Shown here: positions 12,926-21,834 of the stretch, piece after piece
Numbering within the stretch: the stretch's first letter is position 1
How the letters are laid out: each line of letters opens with the position of its first letter
Assembly (NCBI RefSeq): GCF_010974945.1
Contig: NZ_JAAIVB010000014.1
Coordinates: 62,001-126,000 of the forward strand
Source of the DNA: Noviherbaspirillum galbum
GTDB lineage: Bacteria > Pseudomonadota > Gammaproteobacteria > Burkholderiales > Burkholderiaceae_D
DNA length: 64,000 nt
Reading direction: 5' to 3'
Made by a program: the position numbers and the translations under genes
The notes under the pieces: generated by a model
What the model was told of the DNA's origin: nothing
What the model saw: only the letters and a program-made list of their open reading frames with translations
Databases searched by the model: none

Positions 12926-14191
12926 ATGGACATCAAGCATTACATGAACGACGTCGGCCAGCGTGCCCGCAAGGCATCGCGGGCCATGGCCAAGGCCGAT
13001 ACCGGCGCGAAGAACCGCGCGCTGGCGCTGATCGCCGCCGCCATCCGCCGCGAGGCCGACGCCCTGCGCGCCGCCAACCGGAAAGACCTCGACGCCGCCC
13101 TCGCCAACGGCCTCGCGCCGGCCATGCTTGACCGCCTGACGCTGTCCGACAAGGCCATCGCCACCATGGCCGAAGGCCTGGAACAGATCGTCGCCCTGCC
13201 CGATCCCATCGGCGAAATCTCCAACATGAAATACCGCCCGACCGGCATCCAGGTCGGCCAGATGCGCGTGCCGCTTGGCGTGATCGGCATCATCTACGAA
13301 GCGCGGCCCAACGTCACCGTCGACGCCGCCGGCCTGTGCATCAAGAGCGGCAACGCCACCATCCTGCGCGGCGGCTCGGAAGCCATCCACTGTAACCAGG
13401 CGCTCGCCAAGCTGGTCAAGGAAGGCCTGGCCGGCGCCGGCCTGCCCGAGGACGCGGTGCAGATCGTCGAAACCACCGACCGCGCCGCCGTGGGCGAGCT
13501 GATCACCATGCCGCAATACGTGGACGTCATCGTGCCGCGCGGCGGCAAGGGCCTGATCGAACGCCTGATGAAGGAATCCAAGGTGCCGATGATCAAGCAC
13601 CTCGACGGCATCTGCCATGTCTACATCGACGACAAGGCCGACATCGACAAGGCGCTGAAGGTGGCTTTCAACGCCAAGTGCCACCGCTACGGCACCTGCA
13701 ACACCATGGAAACCCTGCTGGTGGCCCGCGCCATCGCGCCGCAGGTCCTGCCGACGCTCGCCGAACTCTACGGCACAAAGGACGTCGAGCTGCGCGGCGA
13801 CGGCGAGGCGCGCGCCATCCTGGAAGGCTATCCGCACCTCGCGGCCGCCACCGAGGAGGATTGGCGCACCGAGTATCTCGCCGCCATCCTCGCGGTCAAG
13901 ATCGTGGATGGCGTCTCCGAGGCCATCGACCACATCAACACCTATTCCTCGCAGCACACCGACGCCATCGTCACCGAAGACTATTCCCGCGCCATGCGTT
14001 TCCTGCGCGAAGTCGATTCCGCCTCGGTCATGGTCAATGCCTCCACCCGATTCGCCGACGGCTTCGAATACGGCCTCGGCGCGGAGATCGGCATTTCCAA
14101 CGACAAGCTGCACGCGCGCGGCCCGGTCGGCCTCGACGGCCTGACCTCGCTGAAATACGTGGTCTTCGGCCACGGCGAAGTCCGCGAATAA
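12926..14191 (+). CDS. proA: Gamma-glutamyl phosphate reductase
   Basis: ProA reduces gamma-glutamyl phosphate to glutamate semialdehyde with NADPH in proline synthesis. The 421-residue protein has an ALDH-like fold: the [19 protein letters not shown] segment, the [14 protein letters not shown] block, and the active-site region [17 protein letters not shown] in which the second Cys (about residue 258) is the likely nucleophile. Length is standard. proB, the kinase partner, is not adjacent. The gene continues the leuS-lptE-holA series and is followed 13 bp later by a membrane protein gene. Confidence 0.96.
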   Translation: MDIKHYMNDVGQRARKASRAMAKADTGAKNRALALIAAAIRREADALRAANRKDLDAALANGLAPAMLDRLTLSDKAIATMAEGLEQIVALPDPIGEISNMKYRPTGIQVGQMRVPLGVIGIIYEARPNVTVDAAGLCIKSGNATILRGGSEAIHCNQALAKLVKEGLAGAGLPEDAVQIVETTDRAAVGELITMPQYVDVIVPRGGKGLIERLMKESKVPMIKHLDGICHVYIDDKADIDKALKVAFNAKCHRYGTCNTMETLLVARAIAPQVLPTLAELYGTKDVELRGDGEARAILEGYPHLAAATEEDWRTEYLAAILAVKIVDGVSEAIDHINTYSSQHTDAIVTEDYSRAMRFLREVDSASVMVNASTRFADGFEYGLGAEIGISNDKLHARGPVGLDGLTSLKYVVFGHGEVRE

Positions 14192-14204
14192 GGCGGAACC
14201 GCGC

Positions 14205-14627
14205 ATGCTCTGGGTCAAGGCCTTCCACATCCTCTTCATCGCCTCCTGGTTCGCCGGGTTGTTCTACCTGCCGCGCATCTTCGTCAACCTGGCGATGGAA
14301 ACCGATGCCGCGGCTACGTCACGCCTGCTGCTGATGGCGCGCAAGCTCTACCGCTTCATGACCATGCTCGCCGTGCCCGCCCTGCTGCTCGGGCTCTGGC
14401 TGTGGCTGGGTTACGGCATCGGCCGCGGCCCGGGCAATGCCTGGCTGCACGTCAAGCTGCTGGTGGTGCTCCTGCTCGTCGGCTATCACCATGCCTGCGG
14501 CTCGCTGCTCAAGAAATTCGAACAAGGACGCAACGTCCGCAGTCATACGTGGTATCGCTGGTTCAATGAATTCCCGGTGCTCGGCATGCTGGTCGCCGTC
14601 ATCATGGTCGTCGTCAAACCCTTCTAG
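14205..14627 (+). CDS. HemJ/CopD-family membrane protein
   Basis: A 140-residue inner-membrane protein with about four hydrophobic helices. The N-terminus MLWVKAFHILFIASWFAGLFYLP matches the HemJ pattern, with the conserved His8 and the downstream Lys/Arg residues; helix three carries HVKLLVVLLLVGYHH. HemJ oxidises protoporphyrinogen IX to protoporphyrin IX and binds a b-type heme; related CopD-like proteins have been annotated as copper-resistance proteins. Since hemH lies in the same window, a heme-synthesis role is plausible, but the family label alone does not prove it. It is 13 bp after proA and 13 bp before a DsbA-like isomerase gene. Confidence 0.75.
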   Translation: MLWVKAFHILFIASWFAGLFYLPRIFVNLAMETDAAATSRLLLMARKLYRFMTMLAVPALLLGLWLWLGYGIGRGPGNAWLHVKLLVVLLLVGYHHACGSLLKKFEQGRNVRSHTWYRWFNEFPVLGMLVAVIMVVVKPF

Positions 14628-14640
14628 ACAATGAGGAAGC

Positions 14641-15243
14641 ATGGCCAAGATCATCGAGTATTTCCTCGCGCCGCAATCTCCCTGGACCTACCTTGGGCAT
14701 GACCGCCTGGTCGCGATTGCCAAGAAGCATGGCGCGCAGATCGACATCAAGCCCATGGACCTGGGCAAGGTATTCGGCGTCTCCGGCGGCTTGCCGCTGG
14801 CGAAACGCCCGGCGCAGCGCCAGGCTTACCGGCTGGTCGAGCTCAAGCGCTGGAGCGAGCACCTGCAGCTGCCGCTGAATTTGCATCCGGCGTTCTTCCC
14901 GGTGCCGGGCGATGCTGCCGCGAAGCTGATCATCGCCGCGCGGCTCGCGCACGGCACGGACGCGGCCTTGACGCTCGCGGGGGTGATCATGCGCGGCGTC
15001 TGGGCCGGCGAGCGGAACATTGCCGATGAAGGCACGCTGGCGGCGATGGCGACGGAATGCGGGATGGATGGCGGGATGCTGATCAAGTCCGCCGGGACTG
15101 CCGGCGTGCAGGCGGAGTATGACCGGAATACGGAGGAGGCGATCCGGGCGGATGTCTTCGGGTCGCCGTGGTATCGGGTGGAGGGGGAAGGGTTTTGGGG
15201 GCAGGATAGGTTGGAGTTCGTGGAGAGGGCGGTTGGGGGGTAA
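14641..15243 (+). CDS. 2-hydroxychromene-2-carboxylate isomerase-like (DsbA/kappa-GST fold)
   Basis: A 200-residue soluble protein of the DsbA-like kappa-class family. The N-terminal strand-turn IEYFLAPQSPWTYLGHDRL carries the Ser-Pro-Trp motif used to bind glutathione in HCCA isomerases, in place of the CxxC of DsbA. The C-terminal DVFGSPWYRVEGEGFWGQDRLEFVERA has the cis-Pro loop and is highly typical. HCCA isomerase acts in naphthalene breakdown, but homologues are widespread without any naphthalene pathway, and none is seen here; the substrate is therefore unknown. It ends the plus-strand run; repeat copy A follows directly. Confidence 0.78.
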   Translation: MAKIIEYFLAPQSPWTYLGHDRLVAIAKKHGAQIDIKPMDLGKVFGVSGGLPLAKRPAQRQAYRLVELKRWSEHLQLPLNLHPAFFPVPGDAAAKLIIAARLAHGTDAALTLAGVIMRGVWAGERNIADEGTLAAMATECGMDGGMLIKSAGTAGVQAEYDRNTEEAIRADVFGSPWYRVEGEGFWGQDRLEFVERAVGG

Positions 15244-15289
15244 GAGTGCTGGATGGGGGTGGCGCGCATTCCGGCGTAGGCGATAATCC

Positions 15290-15880
15290 TATTGAGGGTT
15301 TCTCTCCGGTAGACCGGTTTAGGCTCCCACTCCGTGGGGACTTGCCGGGGCTGGTCCCGGCGGCCCAGGTACTTTCTTTATCAGCAGACCCTAGGCGGGC
15401 CCTACGAAAGTACCCAAAGAAAGCTGCTTCCACCCCCATGTGGGAGTTACTTCGGGCGGCCTCGTTCGATGGGTTGAGGGGATGCCGTTCTCTGCGGTGG
15501 TAATCACCTGAAAGGGATTCGATGACTCGACCTCCTGCCGCATCGGCATGGCTCTAGGCTGTTCCGACGACGGGGAGCACGGTGCCGCAGAAGAATCAGC
15601 ACCCTCCGCCCTGTCCCTTCCCCTTCAAGGGGAGGGCTAGGGTGGGGATGGGTTTCGGCCGCATGTAAAGAACAGCATTTAGTTCACTCGCGATGTCAAC
15701 GACGTCCTTTGCTCGCGGAAGAAACCCATCCCCACCCCAACCCTCCCCTTGAAAGGGAGGGAGCTTGGTCCGCCGGGGCCAGACCCGGCTACTCCCCGCG
15801 GAGTGGAAACCGCAACCGCTTCACCGGAGAGAAAGCAACAATGGGATCCCCGCCTTCGCGGGAATGCCAAGGATAAACCC
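15290..15880. repeat. Composite intergenic repeat, copy A (inverted-repeat bounded)
   Basis: Non-coding stretch filling nearly all of the gap between the isomerase gene and the RlmL-like gene. The left edge (CTCTCCGGTAGACCGG near 15302, then CCCACTCCGTGGGG) reappears in inverted form at the right edge (CCGCGGAGTGG, then CTTCACCGGAGAGAAAGC near 15818). Inside is a second inverted repeat whose arms are CCCCTTCAAGGGGAGGG and GGTGGGGATGGGTTT at 15612-15656 and their complements at 15724-15760. It ends in a REP-like GGGATCCCCGCC...GCGGGAA. Copies B (23.8 kb) and C (51.5 kb) share these modules. No transposase is encoded. Confidence 0.8.
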
Positions 15881-15937
15881 CAGCCCGAGGCGCCCAACAC
15901 CTCGACAACATCAACCAACGGACAAAAGGTACCCCTC

Positions 15938-17146
15938 ATGACATACAGCTATTTCTGCCCCTGCCCCCGCGGCCTCGAAGCCGCCCTCGCCGAGGAACTC
16001 AACGAGATCGCCAGCCAGGGCACGACCCTCAAGGTCCACAATCAGGTACCCGGCGGCGTCCACTGCTCCGGCGCGCTCGACGACGCCTACCGCATCAACC
16101 TGCATTCCCGCATCGCTTCCCGCGTGCTGCTGCGCATCGCCCACGCCAGCTACGTCAACGAGAACGACATCTACGACGCTACCCTGGCCGCGCCGTGGGA
16201 GGAATGGTTCGGCGTCGACCACACCATCCGCGTCGACATCACCGCCATCAAGTCGCCGCTGAAAAGCCTGGAATTCATCACCCTGAAGGTGAAGGATGCG
16301 GTCTGCGACCGCTTCCGCGACCTCTACGGCAAGCGCCCTTCCGTCGATACCCGCACGCCGGACATGCGCATCACCGGCTTCCTCGATGCCCGCACCTACA
16401 CCGTCTATCTCGACACCTCCGGCGAGGCCCTGTTCAAGCGCGGCTGGCGGCAGGAGACCGGCGACGCGCCGCTGCGGGAGAACCTGGCGGCGGGTCTGCT
16501 GCGGGTGGCGGGCTGGAAGCCGGGCATGACGCTGTTCGACCCGATGTGCGGCTCGGGCACCATCCTGGTCGAGGCGGCGCAGATCCTTGCCGGCATTCCG
16601 CCAGGCGCGCGGCGCAGCTTCGCCTTCGAGAAATTCCATGACTTCGATGCCGCGGAATGGCTGGCGATCAAGGGCAGCTTCAAGCCCGCTCCGCTACCCG
16701 TCACGCCCACCCTCTTCGGCAGCGACATCTCGGGCGACATGGTCGTCATGACGCGCAACAACCTGCGCAACGCCGGCATCCAGTTCGAGGTGCCGCTCAA
16801 GCAGATCGAAGCGCAGGAAGTCAGGCCGCCCAGCGAAACGCCCGGCATCCTGCTGACCAACCCGCCCTACGGCGAGCGCATCGGCGTGCGCGGCGATAGT
16901 TCGCAGGCGCCCGACGAGCTCGCCGCCTCGTTCTATACCGCGTTCAGCGCCACGCTCAAGCAGCGCTTCGCAGGCTGGCAGGTCTATCTCTTCACCGCCG
17001 ATCTCGGCGTGCCGAAGATGCTGCGCCTGAAGGAATCGCGCAAGACGCCGTTTTTCAACGGCGCGCTGGAATGCCGGCTGTTCCGCTTCGACATGGTGGC
17101 CGGCTTCAACCGGCGCGAAGCCGCCAAGCCGAAGGACGCGAGCTGA
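15938..17146 (+). CDS. rlmL: THUMP-domain rRNA methyltransferase, RlmL-like
   Basis: A 402-residue class I SAM-dependent RNA methyltransferase. It opens with SYFCPCPRGLEAALAEEL, the usual start of the RlmL/YcbY N-terminal THUMP half, carries DTSGEALFKRGWRQETGDAPLRENLAAGLL, the SAM-binding DPMCGSGTILVEAA, and the catalytic LLTNPPYGERIG. In E. coli, RlmKL is a fusion that makes m2G2445 and m7G2069 in 23S rRNA; this protein covers only the RlmL-type half, as is usual in beta-proteobacteria. The ATG at 15938 is chosen because the frame upstream (to 15749) is read through repeat copy A and is not homologous. Confidence 0.85.
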   Translation: MTYSYFCPCPRGLEAALAEELNEIASQGTTLKVHNQVPGGVHCSGALDDAYRINLHSRIASRVLLRIAHASYVNENDIYDATLAAPWEEWFGVDHTIRVDITAIKSPLKSLEFITLKVKDAVCDRFRDLYGKRPSVDTRTPDMRITGFLDARTYTVYLDTSGEALFKRGWRQETGDAPLRENLAAGLLRVAGWKPGMTLFDPMCGSGTILVEAAQILAGIPPGARRSFAFEKFHDFDAAEWLAIKGSFKPAPLPVTPTLFGSDISGDMVVMTRNNLRNAGIQFEVPLKQIEAQEVRPPSETPGILLTNPPYGERIGVRGDSSQAPDELAASFYTAFSATLKQRFAGWQVYLFTADLGVPKMLRLKESRKTPFFNGALECRLFRFDMVAGFNRREAAKPKDAS

Positions 17147-17218
17147 GGTTCCGTGGGGCAAGCGCCCTGCCTTTACGCTATCCTTGATCTTTTACCACGC
17201 CATGCCCGAGGACTATCC

Positions 17219-18697
17219 ATGCTGAATTCTGTGAAAGGCATTCCCAAGCTGAACGATGCCGCCTTGCTGCGCAACCAGGCCTACGTCAATGGTGCCTGGA
17301 TCGGCGCCGAATCGACCTTCGATGTGACCAATCCAGCCGACGGCGCGACCCTGGCTTCCGTGCCCAACCTCGGCGCCGACGATGCCCGCCGGGCGATCGA
17401 CGCGGCCAACGCCGCCTTCCCGGCCTGGGCCGCGAAGACCGCGAAGGAGCGCGCCGGCATCCTGCGGGCATGGTTCGACCTCATGATCGCGCATGCCGAC
17501 GACCTCGCCGCGCTGATGACGGCGGAACAGGGCAAGCCCGTGGCCGAGGCCAAGGGCGAGGTCATGTATGGCGCGAGCTTCGTCGAGTGGTTCGCGGAAG
17601 AAGCCAAGCGGGTGTCCGGCGACGTGCCGGCCTCGACCTGGGCGGACAAGCGCATGGTGGTGCTGAAGCAGCCGGTCGGCGTCTGCGCCGCCATCACGCC
17701 CTGGAACTTCCCGATCGCCATGATCACCCGGAAGGTCGCCCCGGCCATCGCCGCCGGCTGCACCATCGTCCTCAAGCCGGCCGAGCAGACGCCGCTGTCG
17801 GCCCTGGCCCTTGCCGAACTCGCACAGCGCGCCGGCTTCCCTGCTGGCGTGATCAACATCCTCACCGCCGATTCGCAGCGCTCCATCGAGGTCGGCCGCG
17901 TGCTGTGCGACAGTCCCATCGTGCGCCACCTGTCCTTCACCGGATCGACGCCGGTCGGCCGCATCCTGATGCAGCAATGCGCGCCCACCATCAAGAAGCT
18001 CGGGCTGGAACTGGGCGGCCATGCGCCCTTCATCGTGTTCGAGGATGCCGATATCGATGCCGCCGTGGAAGGCGCGCTGGTGTCGAAGTACCGCAACGCC
18101 GGCCAGACCTGCGTCTGCACCAATCGCTTCTATGTGCATGACGCGGTCTACGACAGCTTCGTCGCCAAGCTTGCCGAGGGCGCGAAGAAGATCAAGGTGG
18201 GCAACGGTTTCGAGCAAGGCGTGTCGCAAGGCCCGCTGATCGACGACCAGGCCATCGGCAAGGTGAAGGACCACGTGGCGGACGCGGTGGCCAAGGGCGC
18301 GAAGCTTCTCGCAGGCGGCAAGCTCCATGCGCTCGGCGGACAGTTCTACGAACCCACGGTGCTGGCCGACGTGACCGGGGACATGAAGATCATGCAGGAG
18401 GAAACCTTCGGCCCGGTGGCGGCGGTGACGCGCTTCACGACCGAGGAGGAAGTGATCGCCGCGGCCAACGATACCGAGTTCGGCCTGGCTAGCTACTTTT
18501 ACTCGCGCGACATCGGCCGCGTCTGGCGCGTGGCGGAAAAGCTGGACTATGGCATGGTCGGCATCAACACCGGCATCATTTCCAACGAAGTCGGCCCCTT
18601 CGGCGGCGTCAAGCAGTCCGGCCTGGGGCGCGAAGGCTCGAAGTACGGCATCGACGAATACCTCGAGATCAAGTACCTTTGCATGGGTGGCGTCTAG
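17219..18697 (+). CDS. gabD: Succinate-semialdehyde dehydrogenase (NAD(P)+)
   Basis: Oxidises succinate semialdehyde to succinate, the last step of GABA and related amine degradation. The 492-residue ALDH has the general-base Glu264 in LELGG, the nucleophile Cys298 in NAGQTCVC, the cofactor loop FTGSTPVGR, and the GabD-typical TPWNFPIAMITRK segment and C-terminal KQSGLGREGSKYGIDEYLEIKY. A second Cys at residue 300 adjacent to the nucleophile is typical of this subfamily. No GABA transaminase gene is adjacent, so another aldehyde substrate cannot be excluded. ATG at 17219 follows a CGAGGA-type ribosome-binding site. Confidence 0.9.
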   Translation: MLNSVKGIPKLNDAALLRNQAYVNGAWIGAESTFDVTNPADGATLASVPNLGADDARRAIDAANAAFPAWAAKTAKERAGILRAWFDLMIAHADDLAALMTAEQGKPVAEAKGEVMYGASFVEWFAEEAKRVSGDVPASTWADKRMVVLKQPVGVCAAITPWNFPIAMITRKVAPAIAAGCTIVLKPAEQTPLSALALAELAQRAGFPAGVINILTADSQRSIEVGRVLCDSPIVRHLSFTGSTPVGRILMQQCAPTIKKLGLELGGHAPFIVFEDADIDAAVEGALVSKYRNAGQTCVCTNRFYVHDAVYDSFVAKLAEGAKKIKVGNGFEQGVSQGPLIDDQAIGKVKDHVADAVAKGAKLLAGGKLHALGGQFYEPTVLADVTGDMKIMQEETFGPVAAVTRFTTEEEVIAAANDTEFGLASYFYSRDIGRVWRVAEKLDYGMVGINTGIISNEVGPFGGVKQSGLGREGSKYGIDEYLEIKYLCMGGV

Positions 18698-18786
18698 GCT
18701 TGAAGCGCCGGGCCCGCCCGGCGCGCAATCGTTGCGCCCGGTTCATTTTTCCGCGTTCCCCCATCGTCGAAGCAAAGGAAACCATC

Positions 18787-19209
18787 ATGCCGCATCCCAT
18801 CGCCTACCTCGTCTTCAACGGCAATTGCGAAGAAGCCATGCGCTTCTATGAACGTGCCCTCGAAGGCAGGATCGAAACCATCGTTCGCAACGGCGATTCG
18901 CCCATGGCTGACCAGATTCCCAAGGAACTGCACCAGCGGGCCATGCACATCCGGCTGGCGCTCGATGGCGATGGCTACCTGTATGCCGGTGATTGTCCGC
19001 CGCAGATGCCCTACGATGGCATCAAGGGCGTCTCGCTGACGTTGAACTACGATACGGTGGAAAAGGCGCAGCAGATCTTCGCCGCGCTCGCCGAGGGCGG
19101 CACGGTGACCATGGCGCTGCAGCCTACGTTCTGGGCCAAGACCTGGGGCATGGTGGTCGACCGGTTCGGCACGGCATGGAACGTCAATGGGGAATTGTTG
19201 GCGATCTGA
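18787..19209 (+). CDS. VOC-superfamily protein, PhnB/glyoxalase-like
   Basis: A 140-residue two-repeat vicinal-oxygen-chelate protein. The start YLVFNGNCEEAMRFYERAL is the characteristic first beta-alpha unit of the PhnB/YjdN-like group, and the C-terminus FWAKTWGMVVDRFGTAWNVNGE is the matching end. Such proteins are structurally related to 3-demethylubiquinone methyltransferase-like DUF enzymes; the specific reaction is unknown. The name PhnB is historical and does not imply phosphonate degradation. ATG at 18787 follows AAAGGAAACC. It lies 89 bp after gabD. Confidence 0.82.
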   Translation: MPHPIAYLVFNGNCEEAMRFYERALEGRIETIVRNGDSPMADQIPKELHQRAMHIRLALDGDGYLYAGDCPPQMPYDGIKGVSLTLNYDTVEKAQQIFAALAEGGTVTMALQPTFWAKTWGMVVDRFGTAWNVNGELLAI

Positions 19210-19228
19210 CGATATTCCAGCAGCTACA

Positions 19229-19345
19229 GCAAATGGGATTCCCGCCTGCGCGGGAATGACAGCGAAGCGCGTTTGTCCCGTTGCCCCGTTTTTCTGCATT
19301 GCCCCGTTTGCTGTCATCCCCGCGCAGGCGGGGATCCTATTGCAA
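19229..19345. repeat. Facing pair of REP-like palindromes
   Basis: Two short hairpins in the gap between the VOC gene and the convergent PHA depolymerase gene. The first is TTCCCGC-CTGC-GCGGGAA (19239-19256), the second ATCCCCGC-GCAG-GCGGGGAT (19316-19335), and their flanks (GGGAATGACAGC, GCTGTCATCCCC) are inverted copies of each other. The same core caps the composite repeats at 15.8, 23.8 and 51.5 kb and recurs at 56.2 kb. Placement between convergent 3' ends suggests a bidirectional terminator or mRNA-stabilising role (inference). Confidence 0.75.
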
Positions 19346-19356
19346 TCACCATCCTC

Positions 19357-20571
19357 TCACGGACAACTGCCATACGCGTAGTACCCGCTCGATGTCCGCC
19401 TGACATCCGTGTACGCCGCCGTCGAGTAATAACCAAGGTACTGGTTGGAATTGGTCGCGTAAGCGTTCCCTCCGGACGCATAGGCCCGGCCGTAGTACAC
19501 ATGCTCGTAGTTGCTGGCGAACCAGTGCGCGCAGGTGTAGGGCGATGACGCATTGCCGCTCACGACGCGGTCGATCATGGTCTTGACGGCCACCATCTGG
19601 CCGCCGCTCTTGGCCGGGAAATTCACGTCGTCATAGCCCCACCAGTCCCAGCAGCCGTTCGGATTGGCGGAGGTGACGTTCGCCTGCGGGTAGAGAACGA
19701 TGATGTTGTTGGTGTCGGCCCACTTGTTGTAGCCGGTGTTGCGGTAGAACGCGGAACCGACCGTCGCGACGTTCTGCTTGCAGCCGTGGAACACCACGTG
19801 CAGCTTGCATGCCTGTCCCGCCGCGCAGTTTGCCGGCACGTAGGCCCACCCATCGTTGGACATGCCGTGGTTGGTCGGGTCGAAGTTGCCCCAGAAGGCG
19901 GTCTGGTCGAAGTTGACGAAGCTGCCGCCGAGCGTGCCGGCGTTCTTGGCGTTGAGCGGGCCGTAGATCCATTTCAGGATCTCGCCGGAGGCGTCGAAGT
20001 TGCAGTTGTTGATGTAGGGATTGCCGTTGAAGCTGCAGGCATTGCCGTAGTAGTCGGTGGGCAGGGAATGCTCGGCGGCGATGTTGTTCTTGTAGGTGAT
20101 GTTGGCGGCGGGGACGTAGTTGGCGTACATCGTCTTGAGGTCGTTCATCACCGGCTGCCGGACCGTAGAGTCGATCGTTCCCGAGAACAGGTACACCTTC
20201 GAGGCGGAGAGGTTCGACGTCGGGTCGATGTAGCCGTTGCCGGACCAGGTGTTGACCACGGAGATCAGGTAGGACAGGTCGCGCGAACCGGTGTCGGCCA
20301 TGCAAGGCCCGGTGGCGATGTAGACGTTGCCCTGGGAGCAGTACACCGGCCCGCCGGCGATCACCCCCGCGCCCTTGCGCACGGTCTTGGAATAAGCGAA
20401 ATGCATCTGGGCCGCCATGTAGCCGCCGGAGGAAATCCCGGAGACCGACACGTCGTTGAAACTCACGTTATATCGCGGAAGGGTGACTACCGTTGCCAGT
20501 GCGGCGGAACACGCGAAAGCGCCGCAGGCCGCGAGCGCGGTCCTCACGGCGAGGTGAAGCGGAATTGCCAT
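19357..20571 (-). CDS. Secreted short-chain-length PHA depolymerase, catalytic domain type 2
   Basis: A 404-residue extracellular esterase that hydrolyses poly(3-hydroxybutyrate). It has a signal peptide (hydrophobic to about residue 26, SAALA), then the lipase box G45-I-S47-S48-G49 close to the N-terminus, which defines catalytic-domain type 2. Later blocks include the oxyanion-like LHVVFHGCKQN, YPQANVTSANPNGCWDWWGYDD and a Tyr-rich C-terminal region (ASNYEHVYYGRAYASGG) containing the likely catalytic His. Many Cys residues suggest disulphides. There is no separate substrate-binding domain. ATG at 20571 follows TTGGAGACGAGAC. Functionally linked to the phasin and phbAB genes later in the window, but used for external polymer. 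Confidence 0.87.
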   Translation of the reverse strand: MAIPLHLAVRTALAACGAFACSAALATVVTLPRYNVSFNDVSVSGISSGGYMAAQMHFAYSKTVRKGAGVIAGGPVYCSQGNVYIATGPCMADTGSRDLSYLISVVNTWSGNGYIDPTSNLSASKVYLFSGTIDSTVRQPVMNDLKTMYANYVPAANITYKNNIAAEHSLPTDYYGNACSFNGNPYINNCNFDASGEILKWIYGPLNAKNAGTLGGSFVNFDQTAFWGNFDPTNHGMSNDGWAYVPANCAAGQACKLHVVFHGCKQNVATVGSAFYRNTGYNKWADTNNIIVLYPQANVTSANPNGCWDWWGYDDVNFPAKSGGQMVAVKTMIDRVVSGNASSPYTCAHWFASNYEHVYYGRAYASGGNAYATNSNQYLGYYSTAAYTDVRRTSSGYYAYGSCP

Positions 20572-20740
20572 GTCTCGTCTCCAATGTTTTTATCGATGCA
20601 GCCGGCGCGTCGGTGGAAGCGCCGGCTTGCATGCACCATAGGCGATGACACGGGAAGGTCAAGCGATACCGTATTTTTACGGTGTTTCAATTCGAATGCT
20701 GCAGTGCGTTCCTTGCGATGCCGCATGATGCGGCCGCCGG

Positions 20741-21736
20741 CTACTTTTTTTCCTTTTCCTTCGCGACCTGCTTGTCGTAGGCGACGCGGTTGAAGGATTC
20801 GCCCGCGCTCTGCGACACGTAGCGCACCATGAAGAAGTCCTTCTTGTAGTTGATGGGGAAGAAGCGGTCGGAGCCGGCGAACGCTTTCTTGAGCTCGTCG
20901 CTGAACCGGTAGTCATAGAAGCACTTCAGCATCTGGTCGCGGAAACCCGGTTCCAGGTCGTGGGCGTAGGCGAAGGCTTGGGTCGGGAACTTGTCGCTGC
21001 GGTAGATGATGCGGAAGGCGTCGGCCTTGATCTGGCCACGCTCGACCATGCGGTCGAAGACGTCGGAGGCCACGGCGGCGGCATCGTATTCGCCCGACTG
21101 CACGCCGAGGATGGAATGGTCGTGCTTGCCCGAGAAGAGGATCTTGTAATCCTTGTCGGGCACGACGCCGATCTTGGGGAACAAGGCCATCGGCGCGAGG
21201 TGGCCGGAGTTCGAGGTGGACGAGGTGTGCGCGACCTTCTTGCCCTTGATGTCGGGCATCTTCTGGATCGCGCTGTCCTTGCGCACGATCATGATGAGGG
21301 TATAGCTCTGGTATTCCTTCTGGTTGCCGATCACGGCGAAGGGTACTGCGCCGGCGATGTTGACCGCGAAGTTCGTCGGTCCCGCCGAGAAGCCGCCGAC
21401 ATGCAGCGAGCCGGCGCGCATGGCTTCGATCTCCGCGGTGTTGGACGACAGGGAAAGATAGCCGACCTTCTTGCCGGTGCACTGGGCGAGATAGTCGGTG
21501 AAGGGCTTGAAGAGCTTTTCGTAGGCGGCCGAGTCCTCGAGCGGCGTGAAGGTGAAGGCGAGGTTCGAAGGCGACTTCAGCTTCTTCGGATCGGAGGGTG
21601 TGTCGGCAACGAGATCCTTGTCGGCATCGCAGTAAGCCGCATCAAGATCGCCGCGATTCGGACAACCATCCTGCGCCATCGCGCCAAACGACATCGTGCC
21701 CGCCAAGATTCCAGCCAACCCCCACATCGCCTTCAT
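20741..21736 (-). CDS. PhnD-type periplasmic binding protein (orphan)
   Basis: A 331-residue periplasmic substrate-binding protein of the phosphate/phosphonate (PhnD) family. It has a signal peptide ending AMAQDG, then LAFTFTPLEDSAAYEKLFKPFTDYLAQ, the family start, and the diagnostic SSTSNSGHLAPMALFPKIG and SGKHDHSILGVQSGEYDAAAVASD segments. No permease, ATPase or C-P lyase genes are nearby, so phosphonate import is not supported by context. It could serve a remote transporter or a sensor kinase. Preceded on the same strand by another binding-protein gene, 98 bp upstream. Confidence 0.85.
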   Translation of the reverse strand: MKAMWGLAGILAGTMSFGAMAQDGCPNRGDLDAAYCDADKDLVADTPSDPKKLKSPSNLAFTFTPLEDSAAYEKLFKPFTDYLAQCTGKKVGYLSLSSNTAEIEAMRAGSLHVGGFSAGPTNFAVNIAGAVPFAVIGNQKEYQSYTLIMIVRKDSAIQKMPDIKGKKVAHTSSTSNSGHLAPMALFPKIGVVPDKDYKILFSGKHDHSILGVQSGEYDAAAVASDVFDRMVERGQIKADAFRIIYRSDKFPTQAFAYAHDLEPGFRDQMLKCFYDYRFSDELKKAFAGSDRFFPINYKKDFFMVRYVSQSAGESFNRVAYDKQVAKEKEKK

Positions 21737-21834
21737 GCCCGTCTCCCGGGAAGTTCGTCATGCGTTTCAACTTATCATGCGAGCCGGGTTGCACAAAGGA
21801 CATTCGGGAGGGCGGGAGGGAGAATTAGTTGCGC

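Noticed and set aside
15679..15939. Small frames across repeat copies A, B and C
   Set aside because: These are read from non-coding repeats. They share nothing with protein families except with each other, and are often mis-annotated in this group.
20741..21736. Phosphonate uptake operon suggested by a PhnD-family protein
   Set aside because: No PhnC, PhnE or C-P lyase gene nearby; the gene is an orphan.
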